From contig CAJYIG010000147.1 of NCBI GenBank assembly GCA_913774725.1, positions 1 through 16,788 on the forward strand: a DNA stretch of 16,788 nucleotides, given 5' to 3'. The notes beneath the pieces were generated by a model. That model worked only from the letters and a program-made list of their open reading frames with translations. It made no database searches and was not told the origin of the DNA. This stretch comes from an uncultured Curtobacterium sp. (GTDB taxonomy: Bacteria > Actinomycetota > Actinomycetes > Actinomycetales > Microbacteriaceae). Shown piece after piece: positions 1-7,083 of this stretch. How positions within the stretch are numbered: the stretch's first letter is position 1; each line of letters begins with the position of its first letter. A program made the translations under genes and the position numbers.

Positions 1-551
1 TGCAGAACATGCGCAAGGGCACCGTCGACTCCCGCGACTGGACGACCATCGCCCAGACCCGCGGCCGGATCAACGACGCGCCGTTCTTCATCGACGACTC
101 CCCCAACATGACGCTCGTCGAGATCCGCGCGAAGTGCCGCCGGCTCAAGCAGCAGCACAACCTCAAGCTCGTGGTCATCGACTACCTGCAGCTGATGACC
201 TCGGGCAAGAAGGTCGAGAGCCGTCAGCAGGAGGTCTCCGAGTTCTCGCGTGCCCTCAAGCTGATGGCGAAGGAGCTCGGCGTGCCGGTCATCGCGCTGT
301 CGCAGCTGAACCGTGGTCCGGAGCAGCGTGCGGACAAGAAGCCGATGATCTCGGACCTGCGTGAGTCGGGGTCCATCGAGCAGGACGCCGACATGGTGAT
401 CCTGCTGCACCGTGAGTCGGCGTACGAGAAGGACAACCCGCGTCAGGGTGAGGCGGACCTCATCGTGGCGAAGCACCGCAACGGCCCGACGGACACCATC
501 ACGGTGGCGTTCCACGGGATGTTCTCGCGGTTCGTCGACATGCCGCAGTAG
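1..551 (+). CDS. dnaB: Replicative DNA helicase DnaB, C-terminal part (5' truncated by window)
   Basis: This is the C-terminal RecA-like ATPase domain of the hexameric helicase that unwinds DNA ahead of the replisome. The reading frame enters from the left edge (codons from base 3), so about 182 residues are visible of a family length near 450. Visible motifs are the Walker B segment LVVIDYLQLM, the LSQLNRG motif, the DLRESGSIEQDADMVILLHR block and the C-terminal KHRNGPT segment followed by a short aromatic tail ending FVDMPQ; all are diagnostic of DnaB. The Walker A motif lies outside the window. No intein interrupts the visible part. No convincing terminator follows; the next gene starts about 30 bases downstream. 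Family assignment is secure. Confidence 0.97.
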   Translation, partial: QNMRKGTVDSRDWTTIAQTRGRINDAPFFIDDSPNMTLVEIRAKCRRLKQQHNLKLVVIDYLQLMTSGKKVESRQQEVSEFSRALKLMAKELGVPVIALSQLNRGPEQRADKKPMISDLRESGSIEQDADMVILLHRESAYEKDNPRQGEADLIVAKHRNGPTDTITVAFHGMFSRFVDMPQ

Positions 552-582
552 GGCCACGCGCGTAACAGGTCGGCGCCGGAAC

Positions 583-903
583 TTGGTCACCGTCGGTACA
601 CCGGTCGGCTGCGTCGTGCTCCTGGCCGCCGTCGCTCTCGTCGCCTGGGCAGCAGGCGCCTCCCGGTCCCAGGTGCCGATCACGGTCGTCAACGACCTCG
701 GCCACCCCGTCGACCTGACGTGCCTGTGGGACAACCGCGACGGACTGGCACCCCGGGGACGGACCGCGCTCCTCGTCGATGCGCACGACGGCTCGACGGA
801 GTACGGGCGCCTGGTGCTCGACGCCCGAGGCCGGCTCGCGGCGCCGCACGAGCTCCGAGTGTCGGACGCCTCGACCGATCCCTCGCTCGCCTGTTCGACC
901 TGA
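583..903 (+). CDS. Small hypothetical protein with N-terminal membrane anchor
   Basis: I do not recognise a family. From the TTG at 583 the product is 106 residues: a hydrophobic stretch at about residues 8-25 (VGCVVLLAAVALVAWAAG), then a polar exported-looking domain beginning SQVPITVVNDLGHPVDLTC. Short, single-pass proteins with a 'VxVVNDxGxxV' strand near the membrane anchor are common hypothetical proteins in actinobacteria. Two cysteines lie outside the membrane segment (in LTCLW and ACST) and could pair. The start is uncertain: TTG 583 has only a weak purine stretch before it, and GTG 616 lies inside the hydrophobic segment. Third-position GC is high across the frame, which supports coding. 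It lies between dnaB and the phosphoribosyltransferase gene on the same strand. Confidence 0.6.
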   Translation: MVTVGTPVGCVVLLAAVALVAWAAGASRSQVPITVVNDLGHPVDLTCLWDNRDGLAPRGRTALLVDAHDGSTEYGRLVLDARGRLAAPHELRVSDASTDPSLACST

Positions 904-946
904 CGACCCAACGCCGTCCACCCGCGCGAACTGGGAGGATCACGTC

Positions 947-1498
947 GTGACCGTGGACACCGACCTCAGACGACGGCTGCAGGACGCGTTCCGGTGGCGG
1001 AGTGATCGGACGGATCCGTACTCCTACGCCGACGTCACCGGCTGGTGGCGCGATCCGCACGTCCTGCGCGCGCTCGGTCCCGGTCTCGCTGCCCTGTTCG
1101 ACGATGCCCAGCCAACGGTGGTGCTCGGGATCCAGTCGCGCGGAACACTCCTCGGAGCACTCGTCGCAGCGCACCTCGGGGTCGGCCTCGCCGAGGCTCG
1201 GAAGGACCCGAGCCGTGCTGCGGACGACGATCCGTGGTGGGAGGTGTCCACCGGCCCGAACTACCGGGACCGCTCACTGCGACTCGGTGTCCGCCGGAGC
1301 CTGCTGCGGTCCGGCGACCGGGTGCTCTTCGTCGACGACTGGATCGCGACGGGAGCGCAGGCGGAAGCTGCGCGGATGTTGACCGACATGGCCGGCGCGT
1401 CGTGGCTCGGTGCCGCCGTCGTGGTCGACGGGCTCGAGCGGCCTCCACTCCGACGGACGCTGCGACTGCGTTCGCTCCTGTCGTTGCACCAGCTGTAG
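947..1498 (+). CDS. Phosphoribosyltransferase-like protein (type I fold)
   Basis: This 183-residue protein resembles adenine/orotate-type phosphoribosyltransferases, which transfer phosphoribose from PRPP to a base. The PRPP-binding loop is at about residues 127-141 (VLFVDDWIATGAQAEAA), with the acidic pair D130-D131 and T135-G136. A second loop, GIQSRGTLLG (61-70), fits the pyrophosphate-binding region. The usual final Thr of the TGGT loop is replaced here by Gln138, so the substrate may not be a standard purine. GTG 947 is chosen because GGGAGG (933-938) sits eight bases upstream, and no downstream start would keep the N-terminal helix. The next gene begins 23 bases after the stop, so the two may be cotranscribed. 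The fold is clear; the actual reaction is not. Confidence 0.82.
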   Translation: MTVDTDLRRRLQDAFRWRSDRTDPYSYADVTGWWRDPHVLRALGPGLAALFDDAQPTVVLGIQSRGTLLGALVAAHLGVGLAEARKDPSRAADDDPWWEVSTGPNYRDRSLRLGVRRSLLRSGDRVLFVDDWIATGAQAEAARMLTDMAGASWLGAAVVVDGLERPPLRRTLRLRSLLSLHQL

Positions 1499-1521
1499 GC
1501 GTGAGCGGCCCGAGCGGGGTG

Positions 1522-3267
1522 ATGATGGACCGCATGGACCACCAGAGCGAGGACCGCGGCACTCCGGCACCGAGCCGGCGGACCTTCCTGCGCCGGGCCG
1601 GTGTCGGCGCGGCCAGCGCTGCCGTCGGTGCCGGGCTCGTGGGCGCCGGGACCGCGTACGACCGCTCGGTGCACGATGCCCGGTACGGCTTCACGCCGCT
1701 CCCGGCACGGCCCGAGCCGGGTTTCGACCACGTCGTCGTCGTGATGTTCGAGAACCGGAGCTTCGACCACGTCCTCGGCCGGCTGTACACCGACGCCGAC
1801 CTCCGCCCCGGGCAGTCCTTCGCCGGGCTGCAGGACGGACGTCACGAGAACACCGCCCCCGACGGCACCGTCGTCCCCGCGCACGTGTACGAGGGGACGA
1901 CCGACCATGTGATGAGCCAGCCCGACCCGGACCCGGGCGAGTTCTACCCGCACGTCAACACGCAGTGGTTCGGTCTCGTCGAGCCCGCGGAGAACGCGGA
2001 CCCGGCACGGAACGGGTACGCGGCGCCGTTCAACGCCCCGGAGGACACGAGCACGCCGACGATGTCCGGGTTCGTCCACGACTACGTCGTGAACTTCCGG
2101 CTGGAGCGCGGCCGGGAGCCGAGCGTCGAGGAGTACTCGCGGGTGATGGGCGGCTTCTCGCCGGCGATGCTGCCCGTGTTCTCCGCGCTCGCCAGGTCGT
2201 TCGCCGTCTACGACCACTGGCACTGCGCGGTGCCGTCGCAGACGTTCTGCAACCGCTCGTTCTTCCACGCCAGCACCTCGCACGGCTTCGTCACGAACGG
2301 CCGGGAGGGCGGCCCGCAGAAGTGGCTCGACGCGGACGCCGTCCCGACGATCTTCAACCGGCTCGAGGACGCCGGGAAGACCTGGCGCGTGTACTTCGAC
2401 GCCCGGCAGGTGGTGTCCCTGACCGGCTTCCTGCACGCCCCGTCGATCGAGCGGTACTGGAAGACCAACTTCCGGAGCATGGAACAGTTCCACGCCGACG
2501 CGGCGAGCGGGAACCTCCCCGACTACGCGTTCATCGAGCCGCGGATGATGTTCGACCACAACGACATGCACCCGCCGGTCGGCAGCCCCGGTGACCACAG
2601 TGCGCCGGACGCCGGCGCCTACGAGTCGGCGACGTCGGACGTCCGCGCAGCGGAAGCACTCCTCGCGAGCGTCTACGACGCCGTCCGCGGCGGACGGAGC
2701 GAGCGCGGATCGAACGCGATCAACACCGCGCTCGTGGTGACCTTCGACGAGCACGGCGGGATCTACGACCACGTCCCACCACCCGCGGGCGTCGCGACGC
2801 CGTCGGGGTCACCGACCCCGGGGGAGATGGGGTTCACCTTCGACCGACTCGGCGGGCGGGTGCCGGCCTTCGTGGTGTCCGCCTACACGGAACCCGGGAC
2901 GATCATCAACGAGCCGATGCACCACGCTGCAGTCATCCGGACGCTGACGGAGCAACACGGCCTCGAACCCCTCACCCACCGGGACGCCGAGGCCACGGGG
3001 ATCCACAACGTGCTGAACCGGAAGGTCCCCCGGCAACCGCAACTCTGGCCGGACGTCGCTCCGCAGTACGTGCCCACCAACCCGGAGGGCAGGAGCGGTC
3101 CACCGTCGGAACGGGACCGACGCCGGCCGCTGACCGCGCCCGGGATCGGGCTGCTCGGGCTGCTGCTGGCGAAGTACGAACCCGACGCCCCGGTACCCAC
3201 GACGTTCGGCGACGCCTACGACGTCCTCACCGAGCACGGCGCCGGACTCTTCGGTGACCGGGACTGA
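1522..3267 (+). CDS. Tat-exported phosphoesterase (phospholipase C / acid phosphatase family, PF04185-like)
   Basis: This is a predicted extracellular or envelope-associated hydrolase of phosphodiesters or phosphomonoesters in the alkaline phosphatase superfamily. It has 581 residues from ATG 1522 (ATG 1525 is equally possible). A twin-arginine signal peptide starts at residues 18-24 (SRRTFLR), followed by an Ala/Gly-rich hydrophobic stretch to about residue 45. The first metal motif is FENRSFDH at 76-83. The candidate nucleophile is Thr241 in AVPSQTFCNR, and the second metal motif is TFDEHGG at 407-413. This arrangement matches the PlcN/AcpA family, which secretes folded enzymes through Tat. 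The frame stays open upstream to 1045, but that part overlaps the phosphoribosyltransferase gene and has no signal peptide. A role in scavenging phosphate from phospholipids or phosphoesters is inference. Confidence 0.92.
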   Translation: MMDRMDHQSEDRGTPAPSRRTFLRRAGVGAASAAVGAGLVGAGTAYDRSVHDARYGFTPLPARPEPGFDHVVVVMFENRSFDHVLGRLYTDADLRPGQSFAGLQDGRHENTAPDGTVVPAHVYEGTTDHVMSQPDPDPGEFYPHVNTQWFGLVEPAENADPARNGYAAPFNAPEDTSTPTMSGFVHDYVVNFRLERGREPSVEEYSRVMGGFSPAMLPVFSALARSFAVYDHWHCAVPSQTFCNRSFFHASTSHGFVTNGREGGPQKWLDADAVPTIFNRLEDAGKTWRVYFDARQVVSLTGFLHAPSIERYWKTNFRSMEQFHADAASGNLPDYAFIEPRMMFDHNDMHPPVGSPGDHSAPDAGAYESATSDVRAAEALLASVYDAVRGGRSERGSNAINTALVVTFDEHGGIYDHVPPPAGVATPSGSPTPGEMGFTFDRLGGRVPAFVVSAYTEPGTIINEPMHHAAVIRTLTEQHGLEPLTHRDAEATGIHNVLNRKVPRQPQLWPDVAPQYVPTNPEGRSGPPSERDRRRPLTAPGIGLLGLLLAKYEPDAPVPTTFGDAYDVLTEHGAGLFGDRD

Positions 3268-3330
3268 CCGCACCACCTGCGCGGCGGTGGACCGTCGGCT
3301 GCGCGACTTCCGCTGACGATCGGTGTGCCG

Positions 3331-3342
3331 GATGATGGGTCG
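3331..3342 (+). promoter_or_regulatory. -10 element of a leaderless WYL regulator mRNA
   Basis: GATGAT at 3331-3336 is followed by six bases and then GTG 3343. There is no Shine-Dalgarno sequence. The same spacing recurs at several other genes in the window, which favours GTG 3343 over the in-frame GTG at 3325. Confidence 0.5.
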
Positions 3343-4038
3343 GTGACGCGCACCGACCGCCTCTACGGCATCGTCGAGGAACTGCGGGCCGCCGCGCCGC
3401 GACCGCGGAGCGCTCGTCGTCTCGCGGAGCGGTTCGAGGTCTCGGTGCGGACCATCGAGCGGGACCTCGCGGCGCTGCAGCAGTCGGGGCTGCCGATCTG
3501 GGCGGAGCCCGGCCGCGCGGGTGGGTACGTCATCGACGCGTCGGCGACCCTCGGCCCCGCCGGCTTCACGCCGGACGAGGCGCTCGCCGTGCTGATCGGC
3601 CTCGGTGCGCTCGGCACGAGCCCGTTCCGGCAGGCTGCCCGCACCGCGGCACGCAAGGTGCTCGCCGTCATGCCGGACCGCGACGCGGCACGAGCCGGTG
3701 CCGTTGCGTCACGAGTCCACTTCCTGGAGGCCGACGAGGACCCCGTCACGCCGGTCACCTTCGCCGAGGCCCTGCGTTCGGACCGCGTGGTGCGGCTGCG
3801 GTACCGGGCTGCGGACGGCAGGGAGTCGTCTCGGGACGTCGAACCGCTCGGGTCGATCGAGAAGGACGGGCACTGGTACCTGGTCGCGTGGTGCCGACTG
3901 CGCGACGGTGTCCGAGCGTTCCGCGGCGACCGGATGGCGTCGATCGAGGTGACCGACGAGCGGCCACCGCGGCGCGTGCTGCGCACCGAGGACCTGGGCA
4001 TCGAGTACGGGCGACTGCGTCCCGTCGTCAGCGACTGA
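3343..4038 (+). CDS. YafY-type transcriptional regulator (HTH + WYL domain)
   Basis: This is a DNA-binding regulator of 231 residues. The N-terminal winged helix-turn-helix spans about residues 5-60 and includes RRLAERFEVSVRTIERDLAA. The C-terminal WYL domain contains the signature at residues 177-183 (HWYLVAW), followed by arginines in VRAFRGDRM. WYL domains sense small ligands or nucleic acids and control many different pathways. The family is often encoded beside small VOC or glyoxalase-fold proteins, as here, where a VOC gene starts 153 bases downstream on the same strand. An in-frame GTG at 3325 would add six residues; GTG 3343 is preferred because of the leaderless -10 spacing. The ligand and targets cannot be read from the sequence. 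Confidence 0.92.
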   Translation: MTRTDRLYGIVEELRAAAPRPRSARRLAERFEVSVRTIERDLAALQQSGLPIWAEPGRAGGYVIDASATLGPAGFTPDEALAVLIGLGALGTSPFRQAARTAARKVLAVMPDRDAARAGAVASRVHFLEADEDPVTPVTFAEALRSDRVVRLRYRAADGRESSRDVEPLGSIEKDGHWYLVAWCRLRDGVRAFRGDRMASIEVTDERPPRRVLRTEDLGIEYGRLRPVVSD

Positions 4039-4191
4039 ACCGGCGACCGAGCCGCGGACCGACGGCCGTCCGGCGACGCGCGAGGGCGATCTCCGACGAC
4101 GGGATCCAGCGAACACCGACAGGACGGTGTCGCGACCACCCGGGACGCTGGGTGCCGACCACACCAGCACCAGCAGCACCGGAGGAACCCC

Positions 4192-4575
4192 TTGTCGTTC
4201 ACGTCCATCCGCATCGTCACCGACGACCTCGACGGCCTCGTCGCCTTCTACGAGCAGCTCACCGGCCAGCGCGCCGAGCGTCCCGCGCCCGTCTTCGCGC
4301 AGTTCACCGGCCCCGGTGCGACCCTCGCGATCGCCAGCACCGCCACCGTCGCGATGCTCGGCGGCGCCCTGACGCCCGCCACGAACCGGTCCGTGTTCAT
4401 CGAGTTCGAGGTCGACGACGTCGACGGCCGCTTCGCGCAGCTCCGTCCCGAGCCCGAGCACGTCGTCCTCGGACCGACCACGATGCCCTGGGGCAACCGG
4501 TCCGCACTGCTCCGCGATCCCGACGGCAACGTCGTCAACCTGTTCAGCCGGCCGGGGTCCGACGGCGAGGACTGA
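4192..4575 (+). CDS. VOC (glyoxalase/bleomycin-resistance fold) family protein
   Basis: This is a 127-residue single-module VOC protein. Its hallmark segments are the N-terminal strand and helix TSIRIVTDDLDGLVAFYEQL, the middle SVFIEFEVDDVDGRFAQL and the C-terminal SALLRDPDGNVVNLFSRP, which carries the conserved RDPDGN turn. VOC proteins are metal-dependent lyases, dioxygenases, isomerases or drug-binding proteins, and the substrate here is unknown. The usual N-terminal metal His is not evident (IRIV replaces a typical xHxx strand), so it may be non-catalytic or bind differently. TTG 4192 is chosen because GGAGG (4181-4185) lies six bases upstream. It follows the WYL regulator gene and may be its target. 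The 153-base gap (4039-4191) holds a short dyad, GGTG/CACC, at 4126-4140, but I see no clear promoter there. Confidence 0.88.
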   Translation: MSFTSIRIVTDDLDGLVAFYEQLTGQRAERPAPVFAQFTGPGATLAIASTATVAMLGGALTPATNRSVFIEFEVDDVDGRFAQLRPEPEHVVLGPTTMPWGNRSALLRDPDGNVVNLFSRPGSDGED

Positions 4576-4576
4576 C

Positions 4577-4626
4577 CCCGGCGCCGGGCCGACGCACCCC
4601 CGCCGCGCGGACTACCGCGTCGGTCC
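4577..4626. terminator. Bidirectional hairpin terminator between convergent VOC and TetR genes
   Basis: A 12-base perfect palindrome, CCCGGCGCCGGG, occupies 4577-4588. A longer stem pairs GGGCCGACGC (4586-4595) with GCGTCGGTCC (4617-4626) through one G-U pair. The structures overlap, so only one can form at a time. There is no T-tract, which is usual for actinobacterial terminators. The second arm lies in the last codons of the TetR gene. Confidence 0.5.
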
Positions 4627-5190
4627 GAGCAGTGCCCGCGCGGCCGTCGCGGCGGCCTGTGCCCACGGCCGCGACGGATCGGCCTGCGCACTCGCCATCG
4701 CGCCGTCGTAGAGCAGGCACAGCTGGAGCGCCGTGCCGTCGACGTCCTCGACGCCCGCGTCAGCGAGGAGGCCGCTGAACAGCCCGCGCACCCAGTCGCG
4801 GTGTTCGAGCGTCACCTCGTGCGTCGGGTGTCCCGCGCCGTACTCCGCCTCGACGTTGATGAAGGGACACCCGCGGTACCCGGGCTCCTCGAACCACTCG
4901 CCGAGGAGCGCGAACACGGCGACGATCCGCTCCTCCGGCGTCGCCCCGCGCTGCGGCAGCTCGGCGGCGACGTGGTCCTGCCACGCGGTGCTGCGCCCGC
5001 GCAGGTAGCCGAGCACGAGGTCGTCCTTCGTGCGGAAGTGCGTGTAGAGGCTGGCCTTCGAGATGTCCGCCTCGGCCGCGACCTGGTCGACGCCGACGGC
5101 ATGGATGCCCTGCTCGTAGAACAGCCGGTCGGCAGTGGCGACGGCGCGTTCGTACGCGGGGCGACGACGTGTCCTGGTGGGCTCGGGCAT
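4612..5190 (-). CDS. TetR/AcrR family repressor
   Basis: This is a 192-residue one-component repressor. The N-terminal helix-turn-helix spans about residues 12-60 (ADRLFYEQGIHAVGVDQVAA, then ISKASLYTHFRTKDDLV). The C-terminal ligand domain contains GCPFINVEAEYG, a Cys-bearing segment seen in TetR proteins that control short-chain dehydrogenases. It is transcribed divergently from the SDR gene at 5268. The 77-base gap holds a palindromic operator that overlaps both promoters, so it probably represses both itself and the SDR gene. The start ATG at 5190 has TAAAGT exactly six bases upstream and no Shine-Dalgarno sequence, so the mRNA is probably leaderless. The inducer is unknown. Confidence 0.93.
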   Translation of the reverse strand: MPEPTRTRRRPAYERAVATADRLFYEQGIHAVGVDQVAAEADISKASLYTHFRTKDDLVLGYLRGRSTAWQDHVAAELPQRGATPEERIVAVFALLGEWFEEPGYRGCPFINVEAEYGAGHPTHEVTLEHRDWVRGLFSGLLADAGVEDVDGTALQLCLLYDGAMASAQADPSRPWAQAAATAARALLGPTR

Positions 5191-5202
5191 GGTTTGACTT
5201 TA
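5191..5202 (-). promoter_or_regulatory. -10 element of leaderless TetR mRNA
   Basis: On the minus strand TAAAGT (5202-5197) is followed by CAAACC and then ATG 5190. It overlaps the -35 of the opposing SDR promoter (5194-5199), so the two polymerases would compete for the same bases. Confidence 0.55.
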
Positions 5203-5221
5203 CTGCACTGATCTGTACAGT
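5194..5221 (+). promoter_or_regulatory. Sigma-70-like promoter of the SDR gene
   Basis: TTGACT (5194-5199), a 16-base spacer and TACAGT (5216-5221). The -10 lies inside the first operator half-site region, so bound TetR would block it. Transcription would start near 5228, giving a leader of about 40 bases. Confidence 0.6.
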
Positions 5222-5255
5222 TACCAGCACAACAAACCGAACAGATCTGTTCAGT
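5210..5255. promoter_or_regulatory. TetR operator: palindrome plus repeated half-site
   Basis: GAACAGATCTGTTC at 5239-5252 is a perfect 14-base palindrome. GATCTGTACAGT (5210-5221) and GATCTGTTCAGT (5244-5255) form an 11/12 direct repeat set 34 bases apart. Their position between the divergent TetR and SDR starts makes them likely TetR binding sites. Confidence 0.65.
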
Positions 5256-5267
5256 CAGGAAGGCATC

Positions 5268-6002
5268 ATGACTCCCATCGCCCTCGTCACCGGGTCCACC
5301 AGCGGCATCGGTCGCGCCACCGCCGAACTCCTCGCCTCGCGTGGCATGCACGTCGTCGTCTCCGGCCGCAGCGCCGAGCGCGGCGAGGAGGTCGTCCGCG
5401 GCATCCGCGCTGCCGGCGGCACCGCCGACTTCGTCCGCGCCGAGCTCGGCGACGCGGAGAGCGCCCGGGCCCTCGCCGCCGAGGCACTCCGCATCGGTGA
5501 CGGCCGGGTCGACGTACTCGTGAACAGTGCGGGCATCTTCCCGTTCGGGCCGACCGCGGACACGACGCCCGAGGGCTTCGACGAGGTGTACGGCCTGAAC
5601 GTCAAGGCGCCGTACTTCCTCGTCGCGGCGCTGGCCCCGGGCATGGCGGAGCGCGGTGCCGGCGCGATCGTCAACGTGACCACGATGGTCGCCGAGTTCG
5701 GTGCCGCGGGCATGGGCCTGTACGGTTCGACCAAGGCGGCACTGGTCCTGCTCACGAAGTCCTGGGCGGCCGAGTTCGGGCCGTCCGGCGTCCGCGTGAA
5801 CGCCGTGAGCCCGGGCCCGACCCGCACCGAGGGCACCGCGGCCATGGGTGAGGCGCTCGACCAGCTCGCAGCTGCCGGTCCGGCGGGACGCCCGGGGTCC
5901 GCGCAGGAGGTCGCCGAGGCGATCGCGTTCCTCGCCGCCGACACGGCGTCCTTCGTGCACGGCGCGGTCCTGCCGGTCGACGGTGGACGCATCGCCGTCT
6001 GA
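5268..6002 (+). CDS. SDR family NAD(P)-dependent oxidoreductase
   Basis: This is a classical short-chain dehydrogenase/reductase of 244 residues. The cofactor loop is TGSTSGIG (8-15), NSAG is at 86-89, the structural Asn is N111, the YxxxK pair is Y152/K156, and SPGPTRTEG (181-189) follows. The catalytic Ser normally 13 residues before the Tyr is Thr139 here, an uncommon but still hydroxyl-bearing substitution. The Rossmann loop followed by SGRS suggests NADP(H), but this is not certain. ATG 5268 is chosen because AGGAAGG (5257-5263) lies just upstream; the frame remains open to 5169 but would run through the operator. The gene is divergent from a TetR repressor and probably induced by that repressor's ligand. 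The substrate is unknown. Confidence 0.94.
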   Translation: MTPIALVTGSTSGIGRATAELLASRGMHVVVSGRSAERGEEVVRGIRAAGGTADFVRAELGDAESARALAAEALRIGDGRVDVLVNSAGIFPFGPTADTTPEGFDEVYGLNVKAPYFLVAALAPGMAERGAGAIVNVTTMVAEFGAAGMGLYGSTKAALVLLTKSWAAEFGPSGVRVNAVSPGPTRTEGTAAMGEALDQLAAAGPAGRPGSAQEVAEAIAFLAADTASFVHGAVLPVDGGRIAV

Positions 6003-6024
6003 TCCACCCGGCCGCCGACCGCGA

Positions 6025-6077
6025 CGGCCCCGCTGCGTCCGCGTGGGCCGTGGCGGGGCCGCGGGAGGCGCCTCCCG
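6025..6077 (+). terminator. Tandem hairpins after the SDR gene
   Basis: CGGCCCCGC (6025-6033) pairs perfectly with GCGGGGCCG (6053-6061). Immediately after it comes the 16-base perfect palindrome CGGGAGGCGCCTCCCG (6062-6077). They lie between the SDR stop and the -10 of the next gene. They probably terminate SDR transcription and insulate the downstream promoter. Confidence 0.6.
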
Positions 6078-6089
6078 GCCGGGACGACC

Positions 6090-6101
6090 TACCCTGGACG
6101 G
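6090..6101 (+). promoter_or_regulatory. -10 element of a leaderless mRNA
   Basis: TACCCT (6090-6095), six bases, then ATG 6102. No Shine-Dalgarno sequence is present. Confidence 0.55.
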
Positions 6102-6458
6102 ATGCTCTCCCGCCGCGACGCCGCCATCCGGCTCGACATCCCGCTCGAGATGGCCGCTCGCCACGGCATCCCGTCCCACATCAGCGAGTCCGAGCTCGAG
6201 CGGATCGAGCAGGATCCGCCCGCCTGGCTCGCGCAGTCGCGGGGCAACCGCACGGGCGCGAAGAAGGTCTGGGCGCACCTGGAGTGCGCCGTCTGCGGGT
6301 TCTCGGAGCAGGAGCGGCCGAAGAAGTGGTGGCCCGAGTGGACCCTGCTGGTGTGCCACGACCACGACGAGGTGCCGCTGCCCGCGCCCGGGACCACGCG
6401 GCACCTCGTGTACGGGGTCGGCAGTCGGTTCACGGCGCTGGTCGACGAGCCCGCCTGA
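6102..6458 (+). CDS. Small Cys/His-containing hypothetical protein
   Basis: I do not recognise a named family for this 118-residue protein. The N-terminal half is helical and charged (LSRRDAAIRLDIPLEMAARH). The second half carries C62-x2-C65 (ECAVCGF) and C85-H86-x-H88 (VCHDHDE), separated by a Trp/Lys-rich stretch with WW at 76-77. This could be a small zinc-binding module, although the order is not a classical zinc finger. No membrane segment or signal peptide is present, so it should be cytosolic. The start is supported by a leaderless -10 and by the end of GC-rich hairpins upstream. It converges with the GNAT gene, with 45 bases between the stops. That gap holds the palindrome ACCGGCCGGT at 6464-6473. 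Confidence 0.75.
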   Translation: MLSRRDAAIRLDIPLEMAARHGIPSHISESELERIEQDPPAWLAQSRGNRTGAKKVWAHLECAVCGFSEQERPKKWWPEWTLLVCHDHDEVPLPAPGTTRHLVYGVGSRFTALVDEPA

Positions 6459-6503
6459 GCGGCACCGGCCGGTCGAGAGCCGGACGAGGCCCGGACGAGC
6501 CGG

Positions 6504-7058
6504 TCAGTCGTCGAGCGCGACGTCGCTCCAGGGCACCGGTGTCACCGCGCCCGTCTCCCAGTCACGGCGGAGCACCCCGTACGCCACCGACGCCTTCGGC
6601 GAGCCGCCCTCGACCGGCCACGACTCCCGGTAGTACGCCTCCTGCACCCACCCGGCGCGCAGGAACACCCGGCGCATGGCGGTGTTGTCCTCGCGCGTCT
6701 GCCCCTCGAAGCGCATGACCTCCGACATCGTGCGGAACACGTGATCGGTGACCGCGCGCAGGGCCGGGAGCCCGAGTCCCCGCCCACGGAACGCCGGCGC
6801 GAGCCGCAGGTCGAGCAGTGGGGCCGGGTCCTGCAGGTCCTCGAGCACGACCAGGCCGACGCGGCCGAGCCGGTCGTCGTCGAGCCACCAGGAGTCGTGC
6901 TCGTCGTCGCGGAACGCGCCGCGGTCGACCGCGCGCTCCAGGTCGGCGCGAGTGGGGTGTGCGCGGACGTGGAAGGGGAAGTCGGCCGACGTGTGGAAGG
7001 TGACCAGGGCCTCCCGGTCGGCACCCTGCGGGTCGGTCCTGGTCAGCGCGATCGCCAT
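6504..7058 (-). CDS. GNAT family N-acetyltransferase (RimJ/RimL-like)
   Basis: This 184-residue acetyltransferase would transfer the acetyl group of acetyl-CoA to an amine. The acetyl-CoA pyrophosphate loop is at residues 86-96 (LAPAFRGRGLG), the usual R/Q-x-x-G-x-G/A motif. After it comes EGQTREDNTAMRRVFLRAGW, the helix and turn typical of the RimJ/RimL subgroup, which acts on protein N-termini or small molecules such as antibiotics. The C-terminal strand YGVLRRDW is also standard. It is third in a minus-strand row after the LuxR and MarR genes, 25 bases behind the MarR stop, yet it has its own leaderless -10 in that gap. It could be a target of the MarR protein. The substrate is unknown. 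Confidence 0.9.
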   Translation of the reverse strand: MAIALTRTDPQGADREALVTFHTSADFPFHVRAHPTRADLERAVDRGAFRDDEHDSWWLDDDRLGRVGLVVLEDLQDPAPLLDLRLAPAFRGRGLGLPALRAVTDHVFRTMSEVMRFEGQTREDNTAMRRVFLRAGWVQEAYYRESWPVEGGSPKASVAYGVLRRDWETGAVTPVPWSDVALDD

Positions 7059-7070
7059 GCGACCACGCTA
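7059..7070 (-). promoter_or_regulatory. -10 element of leaderless GNAT mRNA
   Basis: On the minus strand TAGCGT (7070-7065), GGTCGC, then ATG 7058. No Shine-Dalgarno sequence is present. Confidence 0.5.
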
Positions 7071-7083
7071 CGGGCCGGCGGGA

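Noticed and set aside
1045-1521. Longer 5' end of the phosphoesterase frame
   Set aside because: It lies entirely over the phosphoribosyltransferase gene in another frame, and the Tat signal peptide fixes the start near 1522.
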